From: Candidatus Schekmanbacteria bacterium RIFCSPLOWO2_02_FULL_38_14
GTDB lineage: Bacteria > Schekmanbacteria > GWA2-38-11
Direction of reading: 5' to 3'
DNA: 64,000 nt
NCBI GenBank assembly: GCA_001790855.1
Contig: MGDH01000022.1
Coordinates: forward strand, 121,661-185,660
The translations under genes and the position numbers were made by a program. The notes beneath the pieces are model-generated. The model was not told the DNA's origin. It ran no database searches and was given only the letters and a program-made list of their open reading frames with translations. Below are positions 38,445 through 47,168 of the stretch, one piece after another (position 1 is the stretch's first letter; every line of letters begins with the position of its first letter).

Positions 38445-39850
38445 GTGAGAAGATTGACCCTAAAAAGAGGATGAAAATCCCAAGGCAGAAAATGCCGGAA
38501 CAGGAGCCTGAAAAAAGAAAGAAAAACTTTGAACAGGTAAACTTCGGCTTGCCTCCTGAGATTGCAAGAATAGAAGCCCAGAGATGCATTCAGTGCAAAA
38601 AACCCTTCTGTGTTGGTGGCTGCCCTGTCGGAATAGATATCCCGGGATTCATCAGGCTGATTGCAGAGGGAGATTTCATAGGTGCGGCAAGAAAGCTTAA
38701 GGAAAAAAATACCCTTCCGGCAGTATGCGGAAGGGTATGCCCGCAGGAAGAACAGTGTGAAGTACCATGTATTATCGGGAAAAAGGGAGCCCCTGTTGCA
38801 ATAGGTAATCTTGAGCGCTTCGCTGCTGATTTTGAACAGGAATACGGAGAGATAAAAATCCCCGACCTTCCAAAATCTACAGGCAAAAAGGTTGCAATAG
38901 TTGGTTCAGGACCTGCAGGTCTTACAGCAGCAGGAGAACTTGTAAAGTCCGGACACAGAGTCACAATTTTTGAAGCCCTCCACAAGCCAGGAGGAGTTCT
39001 CATCTATGGAATACCTGAGTTCAGGCTCCCCAAAAAAATTCTTGAAAAGGAAATCAACTATATAAAAAGCCTCGGGGTAGAAATTGTAACAAACTATGTA
39101 GTTGGGAAAACTGAAACTCTTGATGAGCTTCTTTCTAATGGTTTTCATGCTGCGTTTCTCGGAACAGGAGCAGGACTTCCGTACTTTATGAACATTCCGG
39201 GGGAAAATTTAAACGGAGTCTATTCTGCCAATGAATACCTCACGCGTGTCAACCTCATGAAGGCATATCTTTTCCCTGATTATGACACACCGGTTTTTAG
39301 CGGGAAAAGAGTGGCTGTGGTCGGGGGGGGGAATACGGCAATGGACGCTGTGAGAACTTCAAAACGCCTTGGAGCCAAACATTCATACATTATATACCGC
39401 CGTTCAAGAAATGAGATGCCTGCAAGGGTTGAAGAAATAAAACACGCTGAGGAAGAAGGAATTGAATTTGTCCTCCTCACAAATCCAACAAAAATCATTG
39501 GAGATGAAAAGGGATGGGTTAATGGCATTGAATGTCTAAAAATGGAGCTTGGCGAGCCTGATGCTTCAGGAAGAAGGAAACCTGTTCCAATAAAGAATTC
39601 CGAATATGTCATTGATGTAGATACAGTGGTAATAGCCATTGGCAACGGTGCAAACCCGCTAATACCAATGACAACAGGCGGACTTAAAACAAACAAATAC
39701 GGCTATATAGTTGCAGACCCTAAAAACTGCGCAACCAGCAAAAAGGGAGTTTTTGCAGGGGGAGATATTGTAAGAGGCGGCGCCACAGTAATCCTTGCAA
39801 TGGGTGATGGTAAAACTGCAGCGTCTGCAATTAATGAATATCTGAAATAG
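38441..39850 (+). CDS. NfnB-like / glutamate synthase small-subunit-type oxidoreductase
   Basis: 469 residues from ATG 38441 (ATGA overlap). N-terminal Fe-S domain with CIQCKKPFCVGGCPVGIDIPG and CGRVCPQEEQCEVPC, then an FAD Rossmann motif (VAIVGSGPAGLTAAGEL) and an NADPH motif (VAVVGGGNTAMDAVR). Family members annotated GltA or NfnB. Together with the upstream subunit, NADH-dependent reduced ferredoxin:NADP+ oxidoreductase (electron bifurcation) is the best call; a free-standing glutamate synthase is an alternative. Confidence 0.88.
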   Translation: MSEKIDPKKRMKIPRQKMPEQEPEKRKKNFEQVNFGLPPEIARIEAQRCIQCKKPFCVGGCPVGIDIPGFIRLIAEGDFIGAARKLKEKNTLPAVCGRVCPQEEQCEVPCIIGKKGAPVAIGNLERFAADFEQEYGEIKIPDLPKSTGKKVAIVGSGPAGLTAAGELVKSGHRVTIFEALHKPGGVLIYGIPEFRLPKKILEKEINYIKSLGVEIVTNYVVGKTETLDELLSNGFHAAFLGTGAGLPYFMNIPGENLNGVYSANEYLTRVNLMKAYLFPDYDTPVFSGKRVAVVGGGNTAMDAVRTSKRLGAKHSYIIYRRSRNEMPARVEEIKHAEEEGIEFVLLTNPTKIIGDEKGWVNGIECLKMELGEPDASGRRKPVPIKNSEYVIDVDTVVIAIGNGANPLIPMTTGGLKTNKYGYIVADPKNCATSKKGVFAGGDIVRGGATVILAMGDGKTAASAINEYLK

Positions 39851-39993
39851 CTTTGCAAGCTATTAAATTCTAAATTCGAAATCCCAAACAAATTCAAATG
39901 ACCAAAATCCAAAATTCAAAACAGTTTTGAACATTAGAATTTTGAGTTTTGAATTTCACTCGAACCCTTGAACCCTGGAACCCTTCTACAAGC

Positions 39994-41571
39994 CTAATGC
40001 CTGAAATGCCTTATTCCTGTAAAGACCATAGCAATATTATATTCGTTGCAGGCATTTATAACCTCGTCATCTTTAACAGAACCCCCCGGCTGGATTACTG
40101 CTGTAATCCCTGCCTTTGCAGCCTCGTCAATCCCGTCTCTGAAAGGAAAGAAAGCATCTGAGGCAAGAACAGTTCCTTTTGTTGGAAGGTTTGCTTTCAT
40201 AACAGCAATTTTTGAAGAATCAACCCTGCTCATCTGTCCAGCACCAATCCCTACTGTCTGACCTTTTCTTGCATAGACTATTGCATTTGACTTGACGTAC
40301 TTGGCAACTTTCCATGCAAATTGCAGGACTTCCATTTCATCCTGTGTTGGTTTTCTCCTTGTTGGATATTTGAGGCTCATTAAGTCAATATTCTTAACAT
40401 CCCTATCCTGTATCAGAACTCCACCACCTACCTTTTTAATGTCAAAACCGTTCTGAATATTATCCAGTGTTTTTACATCCATTGGAACCTGAATCAACCT
40501 TAAATTTTTCTTTGACTCAAGAATCCGAAGGGCACTATAAGAATATGACGGAGCAACTATTGCCTCCGTAAAAAGCTTTGAAACCTCCTTTGCAGTCTCT
40601 TCGTCAACCTCTCTGTTAAAGCCGACTATTCCTCCGAAGGCTGAAACCGGGTCTGTTTCTTTTGCTTTAATATAGGCATCAAGAAGAGAGGTATCAGCTA
40701 TGGCAACACCGCATGGGTTTGTATGTTTTATGATTACTGCTGCACACTGGTCAAATTCAGTGGCAAGGTTTAATGCAGCATCAAGGTCAATTATATTATT
40801 AAATGAAAGTTCCTTTCCCTGCAATTGCTTCCCGCTGGAAATTACAGGAAAGAGCGGAGGCTTTGCTTCCCTGTAGAAAGCAGCATTCTGATGAGGGTTT
40901 TCCCCGTATCTTAAATCCTGAACCTTAACTAAGCTTAGTGTCAGTCTTTCAGGGTATTTTTCAGGCATTGCATTGTCAACCCTGATAGAATTAAGGTATG
41001 TTGCTATTGATGAATCATATGAGGATATCAGGGCAAAGGCCTTTCTTGCAAGGTGAAATCTTGTTGACTTGTTTAGCTCTCCGTTCCTCTCTTCTAATTC
41101 TCTTAAAACCGGATCATAATCTGCAGGGTCCACAACAACTCCGACACTTTCAAAATTCTTGCACGCAGACCTCACCATAGCAGGACCGCCAATATCTATA
41201 TTCTCAATTGCCTCTTCTATGGTAAAATTCTTTCTTTCTATCACCTGCTCAAACGGATAAAGATTCACAACCACTAAATCTATCAAAGAAATCTTATGTT
41301 TTTCAACCTGCTCCTGATGAGTCTTTTCCTTTCTTCTTGCAAGTATTCCGCCGTGGACAAAGGGATGCAAAGTCTTTACCCTTCCATCAAGCATTTCAGG
41401 AAAACCTGTTAGTTCTGCAACTTCAATCGCAGGAATATTATTATCGCGCAAAAGTTTTGCTGTTCCTCCTGTTGAAACAATTTCAACATTGAAAGACTTG
41501 AGTCCTTTTGCAAACTCAACAATTCCTGTTTTATCAGAAACACTTATCAATGCCCGTTTTATCTTTACCAT
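39994..41571 (-). CDS. purH: Bifunctional AICAR transformylase / IMP cyclohydrolase PurH
   Basis: 525 residues; last two steps of IMP synthesis. N-terminal cyclohydrolase domain about 1-195 (ALISVSDKTGIVEFAKGL, FPEMLDGRVKTLHP) and the transformylase domain with the KHTNPCG catalytic Lys-His. ATG after GGAGAATGAT. Alone on its strand here; purM lies at the far right end of the window. Confidence 0.97.
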   Translation of the reverse strand: MVKIKRALISVSDKTGIVEFAKGLKSFNVEIVSTGGTAKLLRDNNIPAIEVAELTGFPEMLDGRVKTLHPFVHGGILARRKEKTHQEQVEKHKISLIDLVVVNLYPFEQVIERKNFTIEEAIENIDIGGPAMVRSACKNFESVGVVVDPADYDPVLRELEERNGELNKSTRFHLARKAFALISSYDSSIATYLNSIRVDNAMPEKYPERLTLSLVKVQDLRYGENPHQNAAFYREAKPPLFPVISSGKQLQGKELSFNNIIDLDAALNLATEFDQCAAVIIKHTNPCGVAIADTSLLDAYIKAKETDPVSAFGGIVGFNREVDEETAKEVSKLFTEAIVAPSYSYSALRILESKKNLRLIQVPMDVKTLDNIQNGFDIKKVGGGVLIQDRDVKNIDLMSLKYPTRRKPTQDEMEVLQFAWKVAKYVKSNAIVYARKGQTVGIGAGQMSRVDSSKIAVMKANLPTKGTVLASDAFFPFRDGIDEAAKAGITAVIQPGGSVKDDEVINACNEYNIAMVFTGIRHFRH

Positions 41572-41712
41572 ATCATTCTCCTGCTGAAATAATTTATCCC
41601 CTCCCTTTTGCTGATGGTTTTATAATTGAAGCAAAATTTTTCGTCAAACAAAAAAAGTCGTTAAATTTAACGCCCCTATTCTAAACTTCTTTACTCAGGC
41701 TAACACCTGAGA

Positions 41713-42258
41713 CTAAAATTTCAGATTTCTAATCACCTTAATTTTTTTCTCAATAAAAAGTATAATAGCAGATACACTGCAACCTAAAAACATCCCCGCA
41801 ACCACATCAGAGGGATAATGGGTTCCTACATAAATTCTTGAAAATCCGATTAGCACAGCAATTACAAGAACAGGAATTCTGACTCTTGGAATTTTAACAG
41901 CCAGAACAGTTGCAAATGCAAAGGCAACAGTAGTATGGCCTGAGGGAAAAGAAAAAGTGTAATGCTCCATTTCAAGGACATGGGTATTTTCAAGGATTGC
42001 AAATGGTCTTTGCCTGCCAAAAAATACTTTAAGGAACCTGCATACCCATCTTGATGAGAAGATTGAAACCTGTGTCAAAACAAACGGATAAATTCCTTTG
42101 CGTCTGAGATGTATGCAAAACAAAGCTGTCAGCATTACAAGATAGGGCCACAACCCGAAGTCTGTAATTAAAGGCATTAAAATATCAAAAAAACCATTAC
42201 TTATTCTCTGGTTTATAAAATAAAAAATCGCTATATCTATACTTTTAAGCAATTCCAT
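41713..42258 (-). CDS. PAP2-family membrane phosphatase
   Basis: 181 residues from ATG 42258, after a GGGGTG; a TTG at 42276 is possible. Five or six membrane helices and the three phosphatase motifs KVFFGRQRP, SFPSGH and SRIYVGTHYPSD. Probably dephosphorylates undecaprenyl pyrophosphate or phospholipid phosphates on the outer face of the inner membrane. It follows the terminator of the peptide gene at 42399. Confidence 0.9.
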   Translation of the reverse strand: MELLKSIDIAIFYFINQRISNGFFDILMPLITDFGLWPYLVMLTALFCIHLRRKGIYPFVLTQVSIFSSRWVCRFLKVFFGRQRPFAILENTHVLEMEHYTFSFPSGHTTVAFAFATVLAVKIPRVRIPVLVIAVLIGFSRIYVGTHYPSDVVAGMFLGCSVSAIILFIEKKIKVIRNLKF

Positions 42259-42345
42259 AAGCACCCCAAGAGACAAAGCTTCGCTTTGAAGCTACTCACT
42301 CTTCACTAACAACTATTCATTAATCCACAAGCTATCATAAAACAA

Positions 42346-42387
42346 GAAAGGGCTCCGCAGAATGATATTATCCGTGGAGCCCTTTCG
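42346..42387 (-). terminator. Terminator after the small peptide gene
   Basis: Perfect stem GAAAGGGCTCC / GGAGCCCTTTC around a 19-base loop, followed on the minus strand by TTGTTTT. It begins 12 bases after the peptide stop. Confidence 0.85.
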
Positions 42388-42398
42388 AAAATAAAAAC

Positions 42399-42461
42399 TT
42401 AGCAAGAAGCCTTGCACTTACAAGTGATACCTGCTTTTTTTGTTACCTTTCTAATCTTCAT
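42399..42461 (-). CDS. 20-residue Lys/Cys-rich peptide, candidate RiPP precursor
   Basis: Encodes MKIRKVTKKAGITCKCKASC. The start is preceded by AAAGGAGGTGA, a perfect complement to the 16S rRNA tail at correct spacing, so strong translation is expected. Six lysines and one arginine make it highly basic; the three cysteines (14, 16, 20) lie in the last seven residues. It lies 98 bases downstream of the radical SAM/SPASM gene on the same strand and is followed at once by a terminator. The arrangement is that of a ribosomally made peptide modified by a SPASM enzyme, for instance by thioether linkage at its cysteines. That function is inferred. A less likely alternative is a leader peptide attenuating the PAP2 gene downstream. 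Confidence 0.7.
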   Translation of the reverse strand: MKIRKVTKKAGITCKCKASC

Positions 42462-42559
42462 GGAATCACCTCCTTTAATGATTACACAGTTTAACAGTTT
42501 GACCAAGAATTCCGCCTTGTCATAACGAACCTTCGGGTCGGATTGCTCAGCATATTAAA

Positions 42560-43723
42560 CTATAAACTCACTCCAAAAGCAGCGCAGCGGACCAAATCAG
42601 CACCCATCAAATCACCTTCAAGAAACGCCCTGAACCTGCAACCTCCTCTGCAATCTTTCAAATATTCACAGCCACTGCACTTGAGCTCATCAAGTCTAAA
42701 ATGTTTTAACCTCTTCCAACACTCTCCTATGGTATCATTATATATACTGCCCAGAGGTTGGTCAATAAAAAAACTGCACTTGCAAACTCTTCCGTCAGGG
42801 GTAATTGCGCAGAGATGAGAGCCACAGGAGAATTTCCCTGATGATTCGTATAAGCCCGACCCAAACCCATACTTCAAAAACCTGCCTCCTTTTTCAGGAG
42901 ACAGGGAAAAATCAGGATTTGTCTCAAGGTAACCGGAAAAAACCGGGAAATCAACTGACCAGTCCTTTACTCCCATTTTCTTAAACAGCTTTTCCATTTC
43001 GTCAAAATCATCAAGGTTGTACGGATGGATTATTGTCGCAACTGAAAGGTCAATTCCTTCTTTGAGAACATTTTCAGCCCCCCTCATTGCAGCTTTAAAC
43101 ATTCCCCTGCCACGCAGTAAATCATGGGATTTTTCTATTCCGTCTATGCTTATCTGAACCTCCTGGACCTTTAACATCTTAGCTGCCTGAGGAGTTATGA
43201 GGGTCCCGTTGGATAGAAGTATTGAACGGAATTGATATTTGCCAACACCATCATTAAATTTCCAGAATTCCTTATGAAGCAGAGGTTCTCCACCTGAAAT
43301 TATTAATCTCAATCCCTGAAGTCTTTCAAACTGCTCACAAATATCAAAAATTTTCTCTAAACCCAGTTCTTTCTTTTTCTGCCTTCCAAGATAACAGTGC
43401 CTGCATCTGAGATTACATTTATCTGTTATCTGAAGCTCAAGATATCTCAGAGATGGTTTCAACGGCTTTGATAATATTATTTTTCTTTTAGAAGGCTTCT
43501 TATACAGGGTAAGGAGTTTTTCTTCAAAGCAGTATTCAAGGAGCTCCTCATCACTTTTTAAATTGCTTTTCTTGTTTGTACCGTCACAGAGTTTCAGAAA
43601 CTCAAATGCCTCCTGATTAAGCTGGTAAAGCTCATCTCTGTCCCTGTGATACAGAGATGGTCTTTCAAGGTTTTTTAAAGAGCATGGTTTTGATAAAGTC
43701 AGATATTTTTTTTCTGAAGACAT
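42560..43723 (-). CDS. Radical SAM/SPASM peptide-modifying enzyme with PqqD-like N-terminus
   Basis: 387 residues. Residues about 22-78 (LYQLNQEAFEFLKLCDGTN ... LLEYCFEEKLL) resemble a PqqD-type RiPP recognition element. Residues about 92-280 are the radical SAM core with C103, C107, C110 (CNLRCRHC) and ISGGEPL. Residues about 298-385 are a SPASM domain for auxiliary Fe-S clusters: CGSHLC, DGRVCKCSF, CSGCEYLKDCRGGC and a last Cys in DLVRC. These are features of enzymes that install cross-links in peptides. It reads into the 20-residue peptide gene at 42399. A Fe-S and sulfur transfer gene set lies upstream on the same strand. Confidence 0.9.
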   Translation of the reverse strand: MSSEKKYLTLSKPCSLKNLERPSLYHRDRDELYQLNQEAFEFLKLCDGTNKKSNLKSDEELLEYCFEEKLLTLYKKPSKRKIILSKPLKPSLRYLELQITDKCNLRCRHCYLGRQKKKELGLEKIFDICEQFERLQGLRLIISGGEPLLHKEFWKFNDGVGKYQFRSILLSNGTLITPQAAKMLKVQEVQISIDGIEKSHDLLRGRGMFKAAMRGAENVLKEGIDLSVATIIHPYNLDDFDEMEKLFKKMGVKDWSVDFPVFSGYLETNPDFSLSPEKGGRFLKYGFGSGLYESSGKFSCGSHLCAITPDGRVCKCSFFIDQPLGSIYNDTIGECWKRLKHFRLDELKCSGCEYLKDCRGGCRFRAFLEGDLMGADLVRCAAFGVSL

Positions 43724-43849
43724 TAATTGAAAAATACTTATAATGTGACATATGCCTTTGCAATATGCCCCATTATGTTAATTTCGTTTTTTACTTTAAA
43801 ATGGGCTGTTTTATTTTTTAAAGGCAGACCAATCTTTCGGTTTTCCTGA

Positions 43850-44089
43850 CTACTCGTCAGCAACAAGCTTTTTTACAAACACATGAAACTGGTCATCGGC
43901 TTTTTCTATTTTTAGAAACTGGTTACCGGTGCTTTTACACCATGAAGGCATATCCTTTACAATTCCCTCATCATCTGCAATCACCTCGAGAATCTGTCCT
44001 ACTTTCAACTCCTTCATCTTCTTTGTTGTCAAAAGTATTGGCATTGGACAGTAGAGTCCAACAGCATCTAACTTTTCATCAGCCTCCAT
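43850..44089 (-). CDS. TusA-family sulfur carrier protein
   Basis: 79 residues from ATG 44089, after GAGGAG. Begins EADEKLDAVGLYCPMPILLTTKKMKEL, with the CPxP motif whose cysteine carries persulfide sulfur, and VGQILEVIADD. It accepts sulfur from a cysteine desulfurase; the gene for such an enzyme is nearby at 44846. Confidence 0.9.
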   Translation of the reverse strand: MEADEKLDAVGLYCPMPILLTTKKMKELKVGQILEVIADDEGIVKDMPSWCKSTGNQFLKIEKADDQFHVFVKKLVADE

Positions 44090-44233
44090 ATTGTTCTCCT
44101 CGTCTAACTTTAATTGAAGTCCCAAATCACAAGCATCAAATTTAAAATAAATTTCAAAATCCAAACAATCAACTTATAATTATTTTAGTTATTGAAATTT
44201 TGGCAATTGGGATTTTTTTAGAATTGAATTTTG

Positions 44234-44629
44234 TTATTTGAAATTATTCTTCTGCTTATTTCCCTTATTCTGGTATTCTTCAATCGCTGCTTTTAGTGCA
44301 TCAGCGGCAAGGTTTGAGCAGTGCATTTTTTGTGGAGGAAGTCCGTCTAAAGCTTCAGCTACAGTTGCTTTGGAAATCTTCAGGGCTTCATCAATAGTTT
44401 TTCCTATTACAAGTTCTGTAACCATGGAACTTGTTGCAATTGCGGCACCGCATCCAAAGGTCTTAAACTTTGCTTCAACTATCTTGCCATCTTTTACTTT
44501 AATAAAGAGTTTCATTATGTCCCCGCAGGATGCATTTCCTACTGTTCCTACTCCATCAGCGTCAGTAATCTCACCAACATTTCTGGGATTTTGAAAATGC
44601 TCCATAACTTTTTCAGAATATTTTTCCAT
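44234..44629 (-). CDS. iscU: Fe-S cluster scaffold protein, IscU/NifU N-terminal type
   Basis: 131 residues, begins MEKYSEKVMEHFQNPRNVGEI. The three cluster-ligating cysteines are in GNASCGDIMK, FKTFGCGAAIATSS and PQKMHCSNLAADAL. It receives sulfur from the cysteine desulfurase and builds [2Fe-2S] clusters. 217 bases separate it from the desulfurase gene. Confidence 0.95.
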   Translation of the reverse strand: MEKYSEKVMEHFQNPRNVGEITDADGVGTVGNASCGDIMKLFIKVKDGKIVEAKFKTFGCGAAIATSSMVTELVIGKTIDEALKISKATVAEALDGLPPQKMHCSNLAADALKAAIEEYQNKGNKQKNNFK

Positions 44630-44845
44630 AACATCTATTCCCCTTTCTAACCTTTATCCTGCCGGATTTTATACTTAAATTAAAAGTCTAAATTAAATCC
44701 CTAAAACTATGTAAATCCTAAATTCTTTTTTATAGCTGTAAGCTATAAGTTGTAAGTTGTAAACTTTTTTAAAATTTTAAGACTTTACTTTTAAAACTTT
44801 AATACTTTTGATTAGTTTCTTTTTTACAGCTTATAGCTGTTTTAC

Positions 44846-46024
44846 TCATTTCATCATCTTGGCTTCTTCATAAAGAGGAGACATCTTTCTGAGCCGCTCA
44901 ACAATGGGAGGCAGTATCTGGCAGATATAATCTACATCTTCATCACTGCTTTCAGCACCAAGGCTGAAAAGAAGCGAGCCCTGGGCTATCTCAGGAGCAA
45001 CTCCCATTGCAGTCAAAACATGAGAGGCTTTAAGCGCTCTTGATGTACACGCTGAACCACTGGAAGCAGCAACCCCGTCAATATCCAGGAATAAAAGCAT
45101 TGACTCGCCTTCTACATACTCCACAGAAATATTAACGTTACCCGGAAGCCTTTTTATTTGATGACCATTCAGATATGCGTGGCCAATCTTCGAAAGAATA
45201 CCATTTATAAATTTATCTCTCAGCGCAGTCATTTTTTTTACTCTTCCCGGAATCTCTTCCTTTGCAAGTTCACAGGCTTTACCCATTCCAGCAATTCCGG
45301 CAACATTCTCAGTACCGGCTCTTCTGCCATTTTCCTGAATTCCTCCATCAATAAAAGGAGTAACCCTTACTCCCTTTCTGATATAAATTGCTCCTATCCC
45401 CTTTGGACCGTAGAACTGATGTGCCGCAAGACTAAGCAAATCAACCCCAAGCTCATTGACATTTACAGGAATTGTTCCTGCTGTCTGAACAGCATCGGTA
45501 TGAAAAATAATTCCGGTCTCTTTTACAATTTTGCTTATTTCTCCAATTGGCTCAATGCTCCCAATCTCGTTTGAAGCATGAAGAATTGAGACAAGTATTG
45601 TATCCTTTTTTATTGCTGATTTTACTGCCTGAGGGTCAACCATTCCAAATTTATCAACAGGAAGATAAGTAACTTCAAAGTCTTGTTTCTCCAGACTCTT
45701 TGCTGAATACAAAACCGCGTGATGCTCAATCTGTGAGGTTATTATATGCCTGCCCTTTTTCTGATGGGCAAGAGCAATTCCCTTTAAGGCAAAGTTGTCG
45801 CTTTCTGTCCCTGAAGATGTAAAATAGATTTCCTCAGGCAAAGCGCCTATCAACCCTGCAACCTTCGCTCTTGCTTCATCAACTGCCTGCTTTGGTTTAT
45901 CGCCGAAGTTATGAAGACTTTGGGGATTACCAAAATCTTCTCTTATAAATGGTATCATTGCATCTGCAACTTCAGCCCTTACAGGCGTAGTTGAGGCATA
46001 ATCCATATAAACCTTCCGTTTCAT
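44846..46024 (-). CDS. Cysteine desulfurase, NifS/IscS family, with Gln in place of the PLP lysine
   Basis: 392 residues from ATG 46024, after AAGGAG. Fold type I PLP enzyme; YMDYASTTPVR, the pyridine-binding Asp177 (HTDAVQ) and the catalytic cysteine C326 in SSGSACTSRALK are present. In this family the PLP-binding lysine lies in a SxHK-x-GPKG motif; here the sequence is SLAAHQFYGPKG, so position 203 is Gln. Archaeoglobus fulgidus IscS is a known family member lacking the lysine. It may need a free PLP cofactor or a partner, or act differently. Same operon direction as iscU. Confidence 0.92.
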   Translation of the reverse strand: MKRKVYMDYASTTPVRAEVADAMIPFIREDFGNPQSLHNFGDKPKQAVDEARAKVAGLIGALPEEIYFTSSGTESDNFALKGIALAHQKKGRHIITSQIEHHAVLYSAKSLEKQDFEVTYLPVDKFGMVDPQAVKSAIKKDTILVSILHASNEIGSIEPIGEISKIVKETGIIFHTDAVQTAGTIPVNVNELGVDLLSLAAHQFYGPKGIGAIYIRKGVRVTPFIDGGIQENGRRAGTENVAGIAGMGKACELAKEEIPGRVKKMTALRDKFINGILSKIGHAYLNGHQIKRLPGNVNISVEYVEGESMLLFLDIDGVAASSGSACTSRALKASHVLTAMGVAPEIAQGSLLFSLGAESSDEDVDYICQILPPIVERLRKMSPLYEEAKMMK

Positions 46025-46053
46025 CACTTCCACTCCTTAACCCCTTGAACCCT

Positions 46054-46491
46054 CTAAATATAAAGCTTTGTATCCGCATCAGATGCAAGCTTTAATATTG
46101 ATGGCAAACCTGTTATTTCATCTACTTTCTTAAGGACTTCCTCTTTTCTCAGACCCATGAATTCCACATTTGCACTGCAGGCTAAAAATTTTAATGTTCC
46201 AAGGCTCTTAACCGTATCAATCATTTCAGTTATTGAGTTAGGATTCATTGCCTTCATCTTCTGGTACACATCCTTACCATTATTTTGAAACTCCGCAGAC
46301 ATATCTTCTATGTCTGTCTTCCCCTCAACAAACTTCTTTAAAGCCTCAAAAAACAGAACCACATAAACTTCCTCTCCCATTGCCGCTGCTGTTACAGCAA
46401 TAGTAGCAGTCTGATAAAGCCTGTCAAAGGTACTGCTGTGAGCAAAGATTACAAGCCTTCTGCGTTTTTTTTCCATCTTTTCTTCTGCCAT
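46054..46491 (-). CDS. DsrE/DsrF-like peroxiredoxin-family sulfur protein
   Basis: 145 residues from ATG 46491. Alpha/beta fold start RLVIFAHSSTFDRLYQTATIAVTAAAMGEEVYVVLFFEAL and the single conserved cysteine in LKFLACSANVEFMG, in the place of the sulfur-carrying residue of DsrE2-like proteins. Located 29 bases upstream of the cysteine desulfurase, so part of the same sulfur-transfer set. Confidence 0.8.
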   Translation of the reverse strand: MAEEKMEKKRRRLVIFAHSSTFDRLYQTATIAVTAAAMGEEVYVVLFFEALKKFVEGKTDIEDMSAEFQNNGKDVYQKMKAMNPNSITEMIDTVKSLGTLKFLACSANVEFMGLRKEEVLKKVDEITGLPSILKLASDADTKLYI

Positions 46492-46650
46492 CAAAATCCT
46501 ATTACAATTCCAAAAATTTTATAGAAAACCCTGTACTTATGACTACAAAGATTAATAATCAAACCCTCCAGTATTTGCAGCCACAAGCTTTAACCTGCGT
46601 ATCAGGGTTCTGTTTGCAGTCCCCGTAATCGAAAACCTATAAAAGAATTT

Positions 46651-46869
46651 TTAAACTGAAACAACCTCCTCAATCTCGGGAACTTCTTCTTTTATTGCCC
46701 TTTCAACTCCCATTTTCAGGGTCATCTGCGCTCCGGGGCATCCGGCACACGCTCCTATGAGCTTAACCTTCACCTTTTTGTCCTCAATACCTATTAGCTC
46801 TATATCCCCGCCATCCATCTGTAGCTTTGGCCTTATCTTATCTATAACAGCCTGCACTTTATCTAACAT
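46651..46869 (-). CDS. Nfu-type Fe-S carrier (NifU C-terminal domain)
   Basis: 72 residues from ATG 46869 after AGAGGTG. DKIRPKLQMDGGDIELIGI and the cluster motif CAGCPGA. It holds and hands on [4Fe-4S] clusters to client enzymes; the radical SAM enzymes in the region would be such clients. Confidence 0.93.
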   Translation of the reverse strand: MLDKVQAVIDKIRPKLQMDGGDIELIGIEDKKVKVKLIGACAGCPGAQMTLKMGVERAIKEEVPEIEEVVSV

Positions 46870-46961
46870 TTTCAATCACCTCTCTTTCAGAAATTGAACC
46901 TTCCGTCTATTGATTTAATACTGTTTTAAATTATTTTTTCAATGCAAATCCTTATTTAGCA

Positions 46962-47168
46962 TCACATTTCCTGCAATATATTCTTTTCATATTCCTCTTC
47001 AAGCATTCTGACATGCTTTGCCTCTTCTTCAGCAAGGAATGAGAACATTTTCTTAGCCCCGGGGTCATCTACAACTTTAGACGCCTTCTTGTAAAACTCA
47101 TAAGCGATTTTTTCTCTCTGAATTGCAATCTGGAGAGCATCCTGAACTCTTGTCGTTGAATCAATCAT
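46962..47168 (-). CDS. Half-length ferritin-like / rubrerythrin-type diiron protein
   Basis: 68 residues, a single helical hairpin: helix 1 with QREKIAYEFYKKAS (E19, E24), helix 2 with FLAEEEAKHVRMLEEEYEK (E49 and H52, an ExxH). A full rubrerythrin domain has two such hairpins. Half-length versions can dimerise to complete the four-helix bundle. GGAGGAAG before the ATG. Near Nfu, hence possibly iron storage or peroxide defence for the Fe-S set. Confidence 0.8.
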   Translation of the reverse strand: MIDSTTRVQDALQIAIQREKIAYEFYKKASKVVDDPGAKKMFSFLAEEEAKHVRMLEEEYEKNILQEM

